Shown: positions 41,356-53,146, counted from the stretch's first letter. The stretch: 64,000 nt of DNA from Albugo candida (GCA_040437565.1 JBDOQK010000062.1:62001-126000), one strand, 5' to 3'. Program-made: numbers and translations. Notes: a model not told the origin generated them from the letters alone.

Positions 41356-44300
41356 ATGGATGAAGCCTCAAAAGGAAACCTAGCATGGCGACATCAAATG
41401 CGCTATTTAGTGTTCGTTACACCGATTGGGTCCATTTCGGAATCAGACTTTTACGACTTTCTTGCCTTGTTGAGACATCATTCTACCCTCCCTCTTGAGA
41501 ATCTCACTAAACCAAGCAATCACGCTATCGAATTATCTCCCTTCCCATCTTTTTCGTGGGATCGAGCGGATACGGCATTAACGTTTGAATATCAGTATAA
41601 ATCGGTACAAGACCTCCAATCCGTAGCAGAAGGAGAGGAAGCTCATGTGAATCTCGTTCATGCTTGGAACCGTGTTATCGGTATCATTGGTCTGGTACAC
41701 TATCCTACATTTATGTGTCAGAAGGATGTCACACATGGACGTTTGGAATTGATTGAGAACTCATTTCATCAAATTGTCGAGAAAATACCTTACTTGGATC
41801 AGCTGATCTTCCAGAAGTGCTTTGTGTTGGAGTATGGCTTCGATTTGAGTCGGGAGAACCGCTTCCTAGGCGAAAGAGAATCGAATGGTAATATGAATTT
41901 GGTTATTTTTCCAATGTATCAAACCTTAGCGAATGGCGAGTCGACGCGAAGTGTTCACCTGCAAGTCGTTTTGGATACATTGGCGGTCACAGTGATTATT
42001 GCATTAGGAAGGCTCATTCACGCAGTGTTGAGCGATATCGACGGTGAATCAAGCTTTACGGATGACACTAGAGTTGGGAAACGAGCCAATATCTCAGCTC
42101 CGATTACGTTTGGTGCTTCGTTCTCGCCTTCCGCTATGGTTTCAGCTGCCGCTGCAGCTATTTCGAAGAGAAGCGGTATGACACCCTCCGGAGTTGGTCA
42201 AACTGAAGCTCTTACTCGTGGAAGTAAGAGTCGACTTTCAGGAATCGCTTTATTTCGAACCAACATCGAGCCTGGATTCATGAAATCTGAGGAACCGAAA
42301 GCGAATCTCAAAGTGAAGGACATCCGTCAGCAATGTAGGTGGAGAAAGGAAAAGCTGATTGGAGACTATGCAATGATGCTTTCATGCTACACTGATGCCA
42401 AATTACACTACGAAAGAGTGATTGAGCATTTGCGTCAAGAAGAACGCCACTTCACATTGCCTCTGGATTTGCTTAATTCGTCTGGTGCTAGCCATTCATC
42501 AAATGATCAAAGTTTGGCACAAAGTACTGGAAATGCACTATGGTTTGCAGCTGCTCTGGAAGGCCATTTGCATTCTCTGATGTGTGAGAATGAGAATCGA
42601 TTCTCATCAAACATATTGGAACAAGGTAGTGAAGCACTCGTACATTATTCACGTGCGTGCACACCTTCACTGGAAATCCAATTGATACAAAAAATGGGAA
42701 GGTATCTTGTTTTTGGAATTGAAGATTGTCCGGAAACCTCATCGGAAGTACATTTTTGGTGCAAACGTTTGCTTTTAGAAGTCATTCAACGCGGATTTCT
42801 CATCTTTCCTGTACTTTCCTGGCGGCACCAAATGGTATTTCTCCTACATTTCGAGGAAATGTTATCCACGATTAATTACAATCGTCATGCTTTGATGCTT
42901 CTTATGGAGGCCTCTGACGCATTGTTGAAGCAAGAAACGCATCAGCTTGATTCGAGGAAGTTTCACGATATTCTCATACGACGGCTGAGTACACTGTTAT
43001 CGAGTCCCGGAACAAAAGCACCGATATGGCTTGATCTTCGATTTCACGCTCTGCGTCAGCTCTGTGCATTGGCAATGAAAGCAAGAAAGTGGTCACTTTG
43101 GCTCAATTTTGTGCATCAATTGTTATGGAATTTGGTGGAACACGATCAACGGATACCAAAAGGAGACACGTATCATGTCGAGGATGAAAACTATGCTCGT
43201 GTTCCGCTATTACAATCATCATGGTCGTCCACCATCACAAGAGGAAGCAACGTGGAATGCAATCTATCAAATCAGCATTGGCCTTCTCTTCCAAGGGATC
43301 CGAGTCACAAGCAAAGGGTACTGATGAATTTTTATCGTAATCGAATGATTTGTGCAGTCAAAGCATTAGAAATCGCTGGTGCAAGTGCTAAAGTGACATC
43401 TGTGAACCTTTTCGGTGTACTAAGCCTTTTCGATCGCACAAGTATTTACTATCAACAAGTACCCTCATCGTTGGATGCCTCTATTCTGATGCAGGGTGAG
43501 AATTTAGGATCAAACGTACGGAAATTCATCCCATTCTCATTGTTGGCTTCTGGAACGTCTCCTTTGTCTGCTATGAGCTCAGCAGCTGAATCGATCTCTT
43601 CCGCCTTGGCAAGTACACCCCGAATGCTTATGAGTCGAACACCTCGACGTCAGACGATTACTTCTCTAATGAGATCACCTTCCTCGTTCGACTCGGGGGA
43701 AGTACGTAAAGCATTTGATGATGATGACTTGGAACCTCTCAAGCTTCGAACGTTTAGTAAGGAACAGGCAGCTTTGGGTCGAGAAAAAACTGAATTTATG
43801 GAAGAACGGAATAGTTCTTATCATATTCCGGGTGATCCTTCCGTACGAGGTTTCGATCAATCACGTTGGAATCTTCAATCTCGTCGATGTATAACTGCAT
43901 GTCAAGAAGAAGCACTACGCCTTTTGATCGAGTTCTCGTCGTCCTCAAAAGGCTGGAATTTTGTACCAGACACAACGCGATGCATCTTACTCTTGCTATG
44001 CATGCAGCCGAAATGGGAAAATTATCGTCGATATCCCATTTTATTCGGATCGGACGCGATACAGCGACTCCAAGCTCGTGTCGAAAAGCAGCAAGGCAGA
44101 TCAATTGACCAAGAGAATGCATTTCTGTATTCGCCGTTCCGAGACTCACAGACAAATCAAGCACTTGGAACGCCATTCCCTTCAGCAAAACCCCTCGAGA
44201 GCAACGCCGCTGGAAATGAGGCTGTCTCTGATGCCCAAAATCGAATGAAGCGGATGACGCTGGAAATGGAACTGTCAAAAGAACTTCAAGCGTGTGCGGT

Positions 44301-46119
44301 TTATGAAGTAATAACATTCGACTTTCTGCTGAGGAATCCTCTTGGAGTCTCTCTCTCAATCAGTGACGCGACGGTATGTGCTCAATATAGTTCCAGGGCT
44401 GAGAACGCATCAGAGTACGAAATTTACTCAACGATAGATTCAGCGCCTGATTTGGAATGTCATCCAGTTTCATTCACCATTCCCCCGTACCAAGACGCTT
44501 TTCATTGTTCTCTGGTCTTTCGTCCATTGCTTCCTGGAACAATCGAAATACGAGGAATTCGATGTGAGGTTGCCAATCACAAATTTCAACTGTCAACTGA
44601 GAAGATCTTATTGCACGTTTTACATCCGATTCCGCTAGTAACAATGCAATTGAAGTCCAATCAAGCGTCTGATGTCACTCTTCCAGACACCAGGGATTTC
44701 AGCGTCTCGAATGGGAGTGGAAATCAACAATTATGGCTCTATGAGTGCGAGACAAAACGATTTGAAATATTGATTGAGAATATCGGAAGACATCGAGTGG
44801 TGGACTCGCAACTTCTGGTTGAAATTTGCGAATTAGACCAACGTTCTAAGCAGGAGAAGCTGCTGGATGCGATGATTGTTTGGGGCGGTAAAGAAGGCAA
44901 TCAAGCAGTTCAATCGATACAGAGCCGACGGATGTGGCTAAAGATCGAACGTTCTGGATGCCGGACAACTTCAGTGGAAATAGAGCAACGCATATCTGTG
45001 TTCTTCGATGTCGGCTTCATGCTGTCGGAACCTGACACCCAATATAGCAAATCATCAAGACGTAAGCTGTCTTTGAAATGGAAGCTTGTGTCTACGTCAA
45101 TGGCAAGAGCATTCGGCGATACAATCACAGAGCGATATTTTCGTGAATCGAACTTGAGTATGGTACTTCACCTCCTTCCTTCTTTGGCACTGAAAAGCAT
45201 TTGGGTCGAGAACGCGAACATGTACACTCCAAGCGTTCCAAACGATAAAGCAACAAAAGCAATTCTGAGCGATAGTTTGTGTTGTTATGTCATTTTTCAA
45301 TTATGGAACCCGACCGAGTCGCCATTCCGAGTCACCGCAAAAGCATTGGATCCTCGATACCCCATAGACCCGGAAGTTTGCGCGGATATCGATCGTCAGT
45401 GTCTTCGTCAAATTGCTATCCAGCTTGCACTTGACTCATTTGCCGCGCTTTTAGTGGAAAGTCCATTATCACCCTCTTGGAAAGATCGTTTTTGCGAATT
45501 GTTACAAGCTCAAATCAAACTTGACTGGCATACACGTTTTCAGAGTAGCGGACACCTCGAATTCCAACCTGATATGCTCAAGCAGTCCTGTGAACAACTT
45601 GCCATACAACTACTCCCGGCTCATGTCGTCATGCACCTTAGCTGTGTTCCGCATCAAATACATTCATCTGAGTCGAAATCTCTTCAAACGAGCAATGATA
45701 CCTCATTTTCCTTTGCTTTCACACCGCATGTACGTCAGCGACCATTTTCAAACTCAGTAGCCGTAAATCAATTTATATCGCTGACATTGAGGCTGGAATT
45801 GAAGCAGTCGGACTTGTTATGGGGCACTTTAGTTCAAAACGAAATCGAGTTAGCAGTGTTCATTCGGCAACCTGAAGGCCCATGGCTTCATGATCAATCG
45901 GATGGGTGGAAGCATTTCGTACTTTGCGGGAAAACCGCTGTTCGTGTCGATGCCAAAAGTATCAATGGGACTCAATTGCTGGATTTGAAAATACTTTTTC
46001 TCACTCACGGAACTTTTGAAATATTCAGTCGCGTTAGGTGTTTCTCCTCTTCCAAGCACGACGGCTGCATCGACATGTACTGTCGAAATCCGTTGATGTT
46101 CCACGTTCAGGATCCGTAG
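41356..46119 (+). CDS. TRAPPC9: TRAPP II complex subunit TRAPPC9/Trs120
   Basis: Large (1587 aa) intronless subunit of TRAPP II, the exchange factor for Rab11/Ypt31-type GTPases at the late Golgi. The N-terminal part has YLVFVTPIGSISESDFYDF and VNLVHAWNRVIGIIGLVHYP. A TPR-like helical part follows, with WRKEKLIGDYAMMLSCYTDA and ALWFAAALEGHLHSLM. The C-terminal half is beta-rich with ENIGRHRVV-type strands, as in Trs120 immunoglobulin-like domains. Several Ser/Ala-rich insertions (around residues 250-290 and 730-780) enlarge it beyond animal homologues. The first ATG lies exactly at the end of the sequence repeated around the gap; an in-frame stop just upstream supports this start. Confidence 0.85.
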   Translation: MDEASKGNLAWRHQMRYLVFVTPIGSISESDFYDFLALLRHHSTLPLENLTKPSNHAIELSPFPSFSWDRADTALTFEYQYKSVQDLQSVAEGEEAHVNLVHAWNRVIGIIGLVHYPTFMCQKDVTHGRLELIENSFHQIVEKIPYLDQLIFQKCFVLEYGFDLSRENRFLGERESNGNMNLVIFPMYQTLANGESTRSVHLQVVLDTLAVTVIIALGRLIHAVLSDIDGESSFTDDTRVGKRANISAPITFGASFSPSAMVSAAAAAISKRSGMTPSGVGQTEALTRGSKSRLSGIALFRTNIEPGFMKSEEPKANLKVKDIRQQCRWRKEKLIGDYAMMLSCYTDAKLHYERVIEHLRQEERHFTLPLDLLNSSGASHSSNDQSLAQSTGNALWFAAALEGHLHSLMCENENRFSSNILEQGSEALVHYSRACTPSLEIQLIQKMGRYLVFGIEDCPETSSEVHFWCKRLLLEVIQRGFLIFPVLSWRHQMVFLLHFEEMLSTINYNRHALMLLMEASDALLKQETHQLDSRKFHDILIRRLSTLLSSPGTKAPIWLDLRFHALRQLCALAMKARKWSLWLNFVHQLLWNLVEHDQRIPKGDTYHVEDENYARVPLLQSSWSSTITRGSNVECNLSNQHWPSLPRDPSHKQRVLMNFYRNRMICAVKALEIAGASAKVTSVNLFGVLSLFDRTSIYYQQVPSSLDASILMQGENLGSNVRKFIPFSLLASGTSPLSAMSSAAESISSALASTPRMLMSRTPRRQTITSLMRSPSSFDSGEVRKAFDDDDLEPLKLRTFSKEQAALGREKTEFMEERNSSYHIPGDPSVRGFDQSRWNLQSRRCITACQEEALRLLIEFSSSSKGWNFVPDTTRCILLLLCMQPKWENYRRYPILFGSDAIQRLQARVEKQQGRSIDQENAFLYSPFRDSQTNQALGTPFPSAKPLESNAAGNEAVSDAQNRMKRMTLEMELSKELQACAVYEVITFDFLLRNPLGVSLSISDATVCAQYSSRAENASEYEIYSTIDSAPDLECHPVSFTIPPYQDAFHCSLVFRPLLPGTIEIRGIRCEVANHKFQLSTEKILLHVLHPIPLVTMQLKSNQASDVTLPDTRDFSVSNGSGNQQLWLYECETKRFEILIENIGRHRVVDSQLLVEICELDQRSKQEKLLDAMIVWGGKEGNQAVQSIQSRRMWLKIERSGCRTTSVEIEQRISVFFDVGFMLSEPDTQYSKSSRRKLSLKWKLVSTSMARAFGDTITERYFRESNLSMVLHLLPSLALKSIWVENANMYTPSVPNDKATKAILSDSLCCYVIFQLWNPTESPFRVTAKALDPRYPIDPEVCADIDRQCLRQIAIQLALDSFAALLVESPLSPSWKDRFCELLQAQIKLDWHTRFQSSGHLEFQPDMLKQSCEQLAIQLLPAHVVMHLSCVPHQIHSSESKSLQTSNDTSFSFAFTPHVRQRPFSNSVAVNQFISLTLRLELKQSDLLWGTLVQNEIELAVFIRQPEGPWLHDQSDGWKHFVLCGKTAVRVDAKSINGTQLLDLKILFLTHGTFEIFSRVRCFSSSKHDGCIDMYCRNPLMFHVQDP

Positions 46120-46700
46120 CCATCGACAGGATTTCGGGTAGCGTACAATCGCCCAAATGGAATCGAACGCCAGAAACCTCACACTTGATGCACGCGCTCT
46201 CACATGATCGATAGCGTGCTTGTAGTAGAAACTGAACGACCAAATCGATTAGATAGTTATTATGTGAGCACGAGGACTCGATGAGCTCATAATGAAAAAG
46301 TCAAATGTTTTTTACGCGTTTGGTGAATGCGTTTCAAAGTTGGCCATCGTTTATTAAGTTAGCTTACCCACTAGCTTGTCACAACTTATGAATCTCTGTT
46401 ACTATTAAGATCCGCCACACTAGGCTGGAGTAGGATCTGGTCCGTCCACATGCACTTTCACTTACTTTTGCGAGTCTTGTCACGGAAAATATTACTCTGT
46501 AGAATGACTAGATATGCAATAACCTGCGTCGAGTGAGCTTGTAATCTTGTAATGAAATAGGAGGCAAACTTTCAATTCTCTCAAGGGATGACTTTAAAAA
46601 CAACAATATAGCAGAATGACTTATATTAATTACAATTATGTGTTGCACTTAAACTGAACAGCTATTTCAAACAACGACAATTCTTCAGCTTCATTTTGGC
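46120..46700. other. Intergenic, convergent 3' ends
   Basis: Low-complexity AT-rich spacer between TRAPPC9 and the minisatellite. No gene is seen. Confidence 0.55.
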
Positions 46701-47695
46701 GCTATTGCTAAATGACGTGATGAGGTCATTGAACAGATGCACTTGATGTCCATGAAGTGTTGCTATTGCTAAATGACGTGATGAGGTCATTGAACAGATG
46801 CACTTGATGTCCATGAAGTGTTGCTATTGCTAAATGNNNNNNNNNNNNNNNNNNNNNNNNNNNNNNNNNNNNNNNNNNNNNNNNNNNNNNNNNNNNNNNN
46901 NNNNNNNNNNNNNNNNNNNNNNNNNNNNNNNNNNNNCAGATGCACTTGATGTCCATGAAGTGTTGCTATTGCTAAATGACGTGATGAGGTCATTGAACAG
47001 ATGCACTTGATGTCCATGAAGTGTTGCTATTGCTAAATGACGTGATGAGGTCATTGAACAGATGCACTTGATGTCCATGAAGTGTTGCTATTGCTAAATG
47101 ACGTGATGAGGTCATTGAACAGATGCACTTGATGTCCATGAAGTGTTGCTATTGCTAAATGACGTGATGAGGTCATTGAACAGATGCACTTGATGTCCAT
47201 GAAGTGTTGCTATTGCTAAATGACGTGATGAGGTCATTGAACAGATGCACTTGATGTCCATGAAGTGTTGCTATTGCTAAATGACGTGATGAGGTCATTG
47301 AACAGATGCACTTGATGTCCATGAAGTGTTGCTATTGCTAAATGACGTGATGAGGTCATTGAACAGATGCACTTGATGTCCATGAAGTGTTGCTATTGCT
47401 AAATGACGTGATGAGGTCATTGAACAGATGCACTTGATGTCCATGAAGTGTTGCTATTGCTAAATGACGTGATGAGGTCATTGAACAGATGCACTTGATG
47501 TCCATGAAGTGTTGCTATTGCTAAATGACGTGATGAGGTCATTGAACAGATGCACTTGATGTCCATGAAGTGTTGCTATTGCTAAATGACGTGATGAGGT
47601 CATTGAGCAGATGCACTTGATGTCCATGAAGTGTTGCTGTTGGGTAATGACGCGATGGGGCATTCCGAAGATGCGCTTGATGTCCATGAGACGTC
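46701..47695. repeat. 61-bp minisatellite array
   Basis: Head-to-tail units of 61 bp beginning GCTATTGCTAAATGACGTGA. Two full units and a part precede the N gap at 46837-46936. After the gap, units start at 46965, 47026, 47087 and so on to 47575 (eleven), nearly all identical. The last (47575) carries a substitution, and a further degenerate unit runs to about 47695. The right end overlaps the 3' coding end of the coiled-coil gene. The true copy number is unknown because the gap sits inside the array. Confidence 0.95.
46837..46936. other. Assembly gap (100 N) inside tandem repeat
   Basis: The repeat is continuous on both sides but out of register across the gap. Confidence 0.98.
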
Positions 47696-49159
47696 GCTAT
47701 CTGATTGAAGCTGGTAATCCAAGCTGCTTGAATTCCAATCCGGCACGAAGTCCCGCTTCTCGTCACTGTTCCAGTTTCCAATTGCAAACCTGTCCAGCTG
47801 CATTTGCAATAGCTCCTTGTTGTACTCACAATCCTTCAGTTTCACTTCCAGCATGTATACTTTCATCCTCAATGACGTGATGAGGCCATTTTCGAGATGT
47901 ATTTTCTGTCCATGAACTGCCACTCCTTGTTCGCACTCGATGTTTCCAGCGGCTTCGATTGCAACTGCATCTGTTGGACTGAATTCTTTGTTCGCATCCA
48001 AAGACGCGAGCTGATTGTTCATAAAATCCTCAAAGTCTTCAAGCATCGACCTTGACTTGACAACCTCCGTTTTGAGCTCCATGTTTTCCTTTATCATATC
48101 CTTCATCTTGATTTCGTCCTCTTCGTGCTGTAATCGGTACAGGCGCTCCCTCGAGTTGCTTTGGGTGCCCATGGCCGTTGTTTGCACTCCAGTTGAGACG
48201 GAAGTATTGGTACCACGCGTCTTCTGCATGTTGTCCAATTGGTTTCGTTGCACTTCCATAAAGATCTTCAGGTCCTGGATCATTGTATTCGACTCAAGCA
48301 ACTCCCGCTTGAGCTGTTCGTGTCCATCCGTAAGTTGCTTTAACTGATATGCATCTTCTTCGTGAATCTTCATCGCATCGTCCAGCTTGCTTTGATTCAT
48401 GATGTTGCGTTTTCGACTTGCGTGCAGGCTTTTTTCTAGTATTTCGACATCCATCTTGAGCTTGCTCACTTGTTCAGTGGCATCTTGGAGCTGAGTCGTT
48501 GTATTCATCAATGTCCGCGAAAGCTGCGCATTATCGTTCTTCAGCTGCGCATCATCGTTCTTCAGCTGCGCATTATCGTTTTTCAGCTGCGCATTGTCGT
48601 TCTTCAGCCGCGCATTTTCGTCCAGACGCGTTTGAGTTGCCGTAATTGGTCTTGGACGCGTTTGAGTTGACGTAATTGGTCCTGGACGCACGACGGGAGC
48701 ACGGATCGTCGTTGATTCAGTACCACGAGTCATCACCAGAGATGCTCGTCTTGTGGCAGTAGCCCGTGCTGCATTTGTCGCTGGAACGCGAGCCAGGGTC
48801 GACGTTCGTCCAGTTGGATTTGTTCGTGTAGGAGGTGTCCTCGAAACGCGAGCCGTGGTCGATATCGTTCCACCGCGTGGTGCGTTGGCTCGCGCCGTTC
48901 GCGTCGTTGTCGTTGTCGATGTCGGTGTTGTTGTCGGTGTTGTTGTCGGTGTTGTTGTCGGTGTCGGTCGAGCCACGCGCTGTCGCGTTGGTGTCCTTGT
49001 AGACGTATCTGTCGGATGTGCTCGTAGCACATACCCACCGCCGACACGCTTCATTGTCGACGGTGTCGCATTTCTCGCGGATGCAAGCATATTTGTTGGC
49101 GTCGTCTTTCGCACTCGCTGTATTCGTAAGATATTAGTTGACTTGAAACGAGTATGCAT
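47600..49159 (-). CDS. Coiled-coil protein with Thr/Pro/Arg-rich N-terminus
   Basis: 519 aa, apparently intronless. Residues 1-190 are Thr/Arg/Pro rich with short repeats (TPTTTPTTTPT) and basic, like a microtubule- or nucleic-acid-binding tail. Residues 195-235 contain a heptad-type repeat coded by 21-nt units (NAQLKND repeated four times), and coiled coil continues to about residue 430. The C-terminal 60 residues (VSWTSSAS, NTSWTSSASAQ) are translated from minisatellite units, and the stop codon lies inside a unit. No named family is recognised. Start is an ATG at 49159; an upstream exon is possible but no phase-consistent one was found. Confidence 0.7.
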   Translation of the reverse strand: MHTRFKSTNILRIQRVRKTTPTNMLASARNATPSTMKRVGGGYVLRAHPTDTSTRTPTRQRVARPTPTTTPTTTPTTTPTSTTTTTRTARANAPRGGTISTTARVSRTPPTRTNPTGRTSTLARVPATNAARATATRRASLVMTRGTESTTIRAPVVRPGPITSTQTRPRPITATQTRLDENARLKNDNAQLKNDNAQLKNDDAQLKNDNAQLSRTLMNTTTQLQDATEQVSKLKMDVEILEKSLHASRKRNIMNQSKLDDAMKIHEEDAYQLKQLTDGHEQLKRELLESNTMIQDLKIFMEVQRNQLDNMQKTRGTNTSVSTGVQTTAMGTQSNSRERLYRLQHEEDEIKMKDMIKENMELKTEVVKSRSMLEDFEDFMNNQLASLDANKEFSPTDAVAIEAAGNIECEQGVAVHGQKIHLENGLITSLRMKVYMLEVKLKDCEYNKELLQMQLDRFAIGNWNSDEKRDFVPDWNSSSLDYQLQSDSDVSWTSSASSECPIASLPNSNTSWTSSASAQ

Positions 49160-50639
49160 GAGAAAAGCGGTACGTACACATGTTGCCCTGACCTCCCAAG
49201 TCTCTTAGCATGATGCTTCATGNNNNNNNNNNNNNNNNNNNNNNNNNNNNNNNNNNNNNNNNNNNNNNNNNNNNNNNNNNNNNNNNNNNNNNNNNNNNNN
49301 NNNNNNNNNNNNNNNNNNNNNNTGTCGGTGTTGTTGTCGGTGTCGGTCGAGCCACGCGCTGTCGCGTTGGTGTCCTTGTAGACGTATCTGTCGGATGTGC
49401 TCGTAGCACATACCCACCGCCGACACGCTTCATTGTCGACGGTGTCGCATTTCTCGCGGATGCAAGCATATTTGTTGGCGTCGTCTTTCGCACTCGCTGT
49501 ATTCGTAAGATATTAGTTGACTTGAAACGAGTATGCATGAGAAAAGCGGTACGTACACATGTTGCCCTGACCTCCCAAGTCTCTTAGCATGATGCTTCAT
49601 GCTGATTGGGAGAATTCGCGCATGATGCATGTCGATTCTGAGGAAACGGAGTCGATATCGGCGTCGGCGCATGAGATGATATCGGTAGGTGTATTTCATT
49701 TTGTGTGTTCTTTTGCATTGATTGATCGATGCGAAGGACACACAGAATGACATACACCCATCGATATGTGCAACTGATGCATTTTGGCATTGCCGCCGCT
49801 ATTTTTAGATAATGCGGCGGCGCGATGTACCGTGTATCCCAAAATTGGCGGCGGCTTGCACATGCGAGTGCTTTGTAGACGGACGTGTTGTACTGAAGTA
49901 TAGTATGTAGAAATGAAATGAAAGTGAATTCATTTTAGTTATGTAACACGGTTAGAATGACACAAGGAATAGATGCATGGAATATATTTACATAATTAAC
50001 CGCAGTCTATTTGGCAGAAGTGCAACTTGTGCGAATTTCAATCCACAAGCTTGAGTGCCGTTGCCGTTCTGAAAGCAATGATCCTTTCTGTCTTGATAGT
50101 GATGCTGCCGTCGAAGAGACAAAAGTGTGCGCTGAATGCGTGTATATCCCGGTAAGTTGAGTACTGGTCAAGCGACCGACGATCTCGATTGCACCAGATG
50201 ACCTGCAGCTACACATCCTGGTGCAAGGCGGCATCTGCATCTGAACGTTGAAGAAGTTGGCGAGAACAAGAAGACCAGGACTTGCTGAGAATTGACGAAG
50301 GCACACTGCACTCATGTTGCCGAACTGTGTACATGCACTTCCATCAGCGCAATTGCATCTGACCATGAATCGCCAATTCATGTCAAACTATTTCCTCGTT
50401 TTTCATCACCAGTCTTGAAATCTTGATTCGCTACCCAAGAACATCATTGCGGCCTAATTGCTCAAAAATCAACCCAGCAGAGGAGTTGAAGATACTCAAA
50501 AAAATGATGCTATTACTGCAAAGACTCGGTTTCGTGCCCTGCGTCTGGAGCGGTCGTCGTCGTCGATTTCTTTTACGAGTTTTCGTGTAGCGTCGCCTTT
50601 ATAACCGTGTTCAGCTTTGCAACCAGCTTCGAGATTTTG
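49160..50639. other. Gap, repeated 5' flank, and gene-poor spacer
   Basis: Holds the N gap at 49223-49322. Sequence 49323 to about 49601 repeats about 280 bp of the coiled-coil gene's 5' region (from about 48943), again a contig overlap. At 49792-49821 an 8-bp GC-only stem (GCCGCCGC / GCGGCGGC) could form a hairpin. A Cys-containing minus frame at 50007-50381 has no recognised features. Confidence 0.6.
49223..49322. other. Assembly gap (100 N)
   Basis: About 280 bases are repeated on both sides. Confidence 0.98.
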
Positions 50640-53039
50640 TAATGACTCCTACGACAACATTATGGAACAAGGTTGACAATTTGCGTACTCGTCTTGCCTC
50701 GGTTGGTGACGAGAGGATCCACGATAGATGCAGCATTAGATAAATAGTTTGGAGAAAGCTTTGCCTAGACCGTGCCGATTACTGCACAGTGTAGTGCAAA
50801 TGGTAATTCAACCGAAAGCAAGGAATTGCTACAGCCATCGATTAAAGTACTCTATCTGAAAGTCTGAGCGCTTCACTCAGTGAATATATTGGTTTACGAG
50901 AGATTATCTTGTGCTCTCTACACATCTGGCGTGGTTTGGAGTGGAAAACCCAGCGTCGACTGCTAATAACAGAATTCAAGGGTAAAGGCCGTCGGGCAGC
51001 AAGTTATCTATTATATTACTCAATACTCTAGCCTAGAAGAAGTGTTGTACTGGGTCAACGAAGTTTCAGCATTTCTGGGACGTAAGCAACGAATTGATGG
51101 ATAAGCAAAATGACGGCCAGATCTTGAAGTGAGGATTCTATATCCCGGTCGTAAAGCAGAGAAGTACTAATAGAAGCGGACGGTATGCTTTAGTAAGCTT
51201 GATGAACTTTCCAAATCTCGGGTCGCAAGAAGTTCTCATATCCCGCGTGAATTTAGCTCCAGGCGACAAGCCGACACAACCATTTTTATTTCACGCAGCT
51301 TATAACTCAGACTTGATCAGCCGAGATTGAATAGTTGATGACGAGGCCAATAAAGTGTTACAATTGTGGAAATTGGGCGTATGAATTATCGTTGGAATGG
51401 GAGCCATATAGGAGATCGCAGAAATCGAGTGTTTTCCAAAATGGAAATAGATTGGGAAGAAAGTGGAGAATAGAGGTTAAGTCCGAGGAGTTGATCAACG
51501 GCTCACTCAGGAATGTCATATCTTACGACGTACAATATGCAGCATTCACTTTGCATTCTTGTCTAATACGGAACCTAGGGACGGCCATCAAGTGGATAGA
51601 TTCAGGTATCGCATTTTAGTGAAAATGGTACGAAAAAAGCTCGTTTTTGTGACAGAAAGAGGGTGATGCGCATTCAGGATAGTTGATGTACTGGCTTCAC
51701 TAGAGCCTTCTATTCACCGACGATTTGGCCATCATAGCTGCGACATTACTGAGCATAGAGAGAATATAAGTACTTGTAGAGATCTAGATTGATGCAACCA
51801 GGTGTACAGAAATCCGAAGTACGTTGGAAAGCATTACCAACAGAATGAATCGACGCTTAGGTACGTGCAGCTACGTACAAGCTCCGAACAAGCTTCAAGA
51901 TCTACGAGGAACGGATATGCTGTCAATGAACGGACTGTTATTGAGGTATTCTGCTGTACATCTGGCTAAATTCAACGGTGAAGGATCTGGAACGGTTGGA
52001 CAATTCTTATCTCACTTTGGATTGAGATTCGAATGCAATGTACGTCGATTTCGAATTTGTGATAGTGAAGGATACATTATAGTCGACAAATGTGCAAGGA
52101 ACCCGTAATAATGAGACAGATAAGCGAGGCTTCATATCAGTCCAAACAAAACATCAGAACGAATGCACCGAGTGCCATGAACACATCTTCATATAATTGG
52201 AAGCGAGGTGGCTTCACAATTTGAGAAAACTGCAGCAGATGCCACTTAGTAGAAGCTCAATCAAAGCGAACCAAGGGAGGAAATCACCCCTGAAGGTTTT
52301 AATCCGAAAACACATTTGACTGATAGATTGCGTTCAACTTGACTCGACTGTTGCAAGAGCTGGAATGAAATGGGTGTGTCAATTGAAACGTTGATGAGAT
52401 CAAGAGGTACCTAACATATAGAGGTCAAAATCAATACGTGATTTTGGATCGAACGTGAAGTCTTTTTCGGAAGCAACTGCCACATCACTGTACATCTCTT
52501 AAAAGAACTTTGAGGTCACTTGTGCGAAGTATTCAAGCAATGCCAACAATGAAAGCGCCATGAGGACGATACAAGAATGGAATTGATTAACGTCGGCATA
52601 GATGCGACGGGAAATCACACAAAGCAGTAATCAAGAAGAGAAAGACCACCTAAGGAGATGTTTTCTGTCGTGATCTGGCCGAGTACGAAGACGTTTCATC
52701 AAGGAATAAATCATGCACGTTGAATGGAATGAGGCTGCAGACGAAGCAGTTTGGTTCAAAGGTCTGCATACCAAGCGGGTATCAAACGAAAACGTAGGCA
52801 GACGGCAACCTAGAGTGGCTCAAGGGCAAGAACGGTTGCAAGTGAAAACGAAAAAGTTTCTCGGAACCAACTTGAACTGGTACGTCACAGGAGTCTTGGA
52901 CGTGAAGACAAATAAGCTATACGGACTATGGCAGATACACAAGGTATTCCATCACGGTATGGTGACTTACCGCGCGTACGATTACGCCCCAATCAGAAAA
53001 TTGCTGGATCTTTATTTCAAAAAATTTACAAAACGATAA
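50640..53039 (+). mobile_element. Decayed Ty1/copia LTR-retrotransposon relic
   Basis: Fossil of a copia-type element in forward order: a gag-like stretch near 50.64-51.0 kb, a nucleocapsid zinc-knuckle-like segment near 51.36 kb, a protease-like segment near 51.6 kb, a GAG-pre-integrase/integrase-like segment at 51.7-52.3 kb, and perhaps an RNase-H-like remnant at 52.7-53.0 kb. It is broken, with many interruptions, and no LTR pair was found. The boundaries are approximate and the last part is uncertain. The degree of decay suggests an old insertion. No function remains. Confidence 0.5.
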
Positions 53040-53146
53040 CAGACTATCGATATCGCGACTGCAATAGAGTTTTATGATTTGAACAGCAGATCAGTATGGA
53101 GCTTACTGTGTTTGCAAAAGTGGCCAATGCAGGATCTAAGCAAAGC

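Noticed and set aside
46701-47695. Regular repeat array that could suggest CRISPR
   Set aside because: Units abut head-to-tail with no variable spacers, no cas genes are present, and the window is eukaryotic. It is a minisatellite.
46726-47829. Open frames within the minisatellite
   Set aside because: They are products of the 61-bp period passing through all three frames; each ends within one three-unit cycle and has no start context of its own.
50007-50381. 124-aa Cys-containing minus-strand frame
   Set aside because: No signal peptide, no recognised domain and no supporting neighbour; it may be a chance frame.
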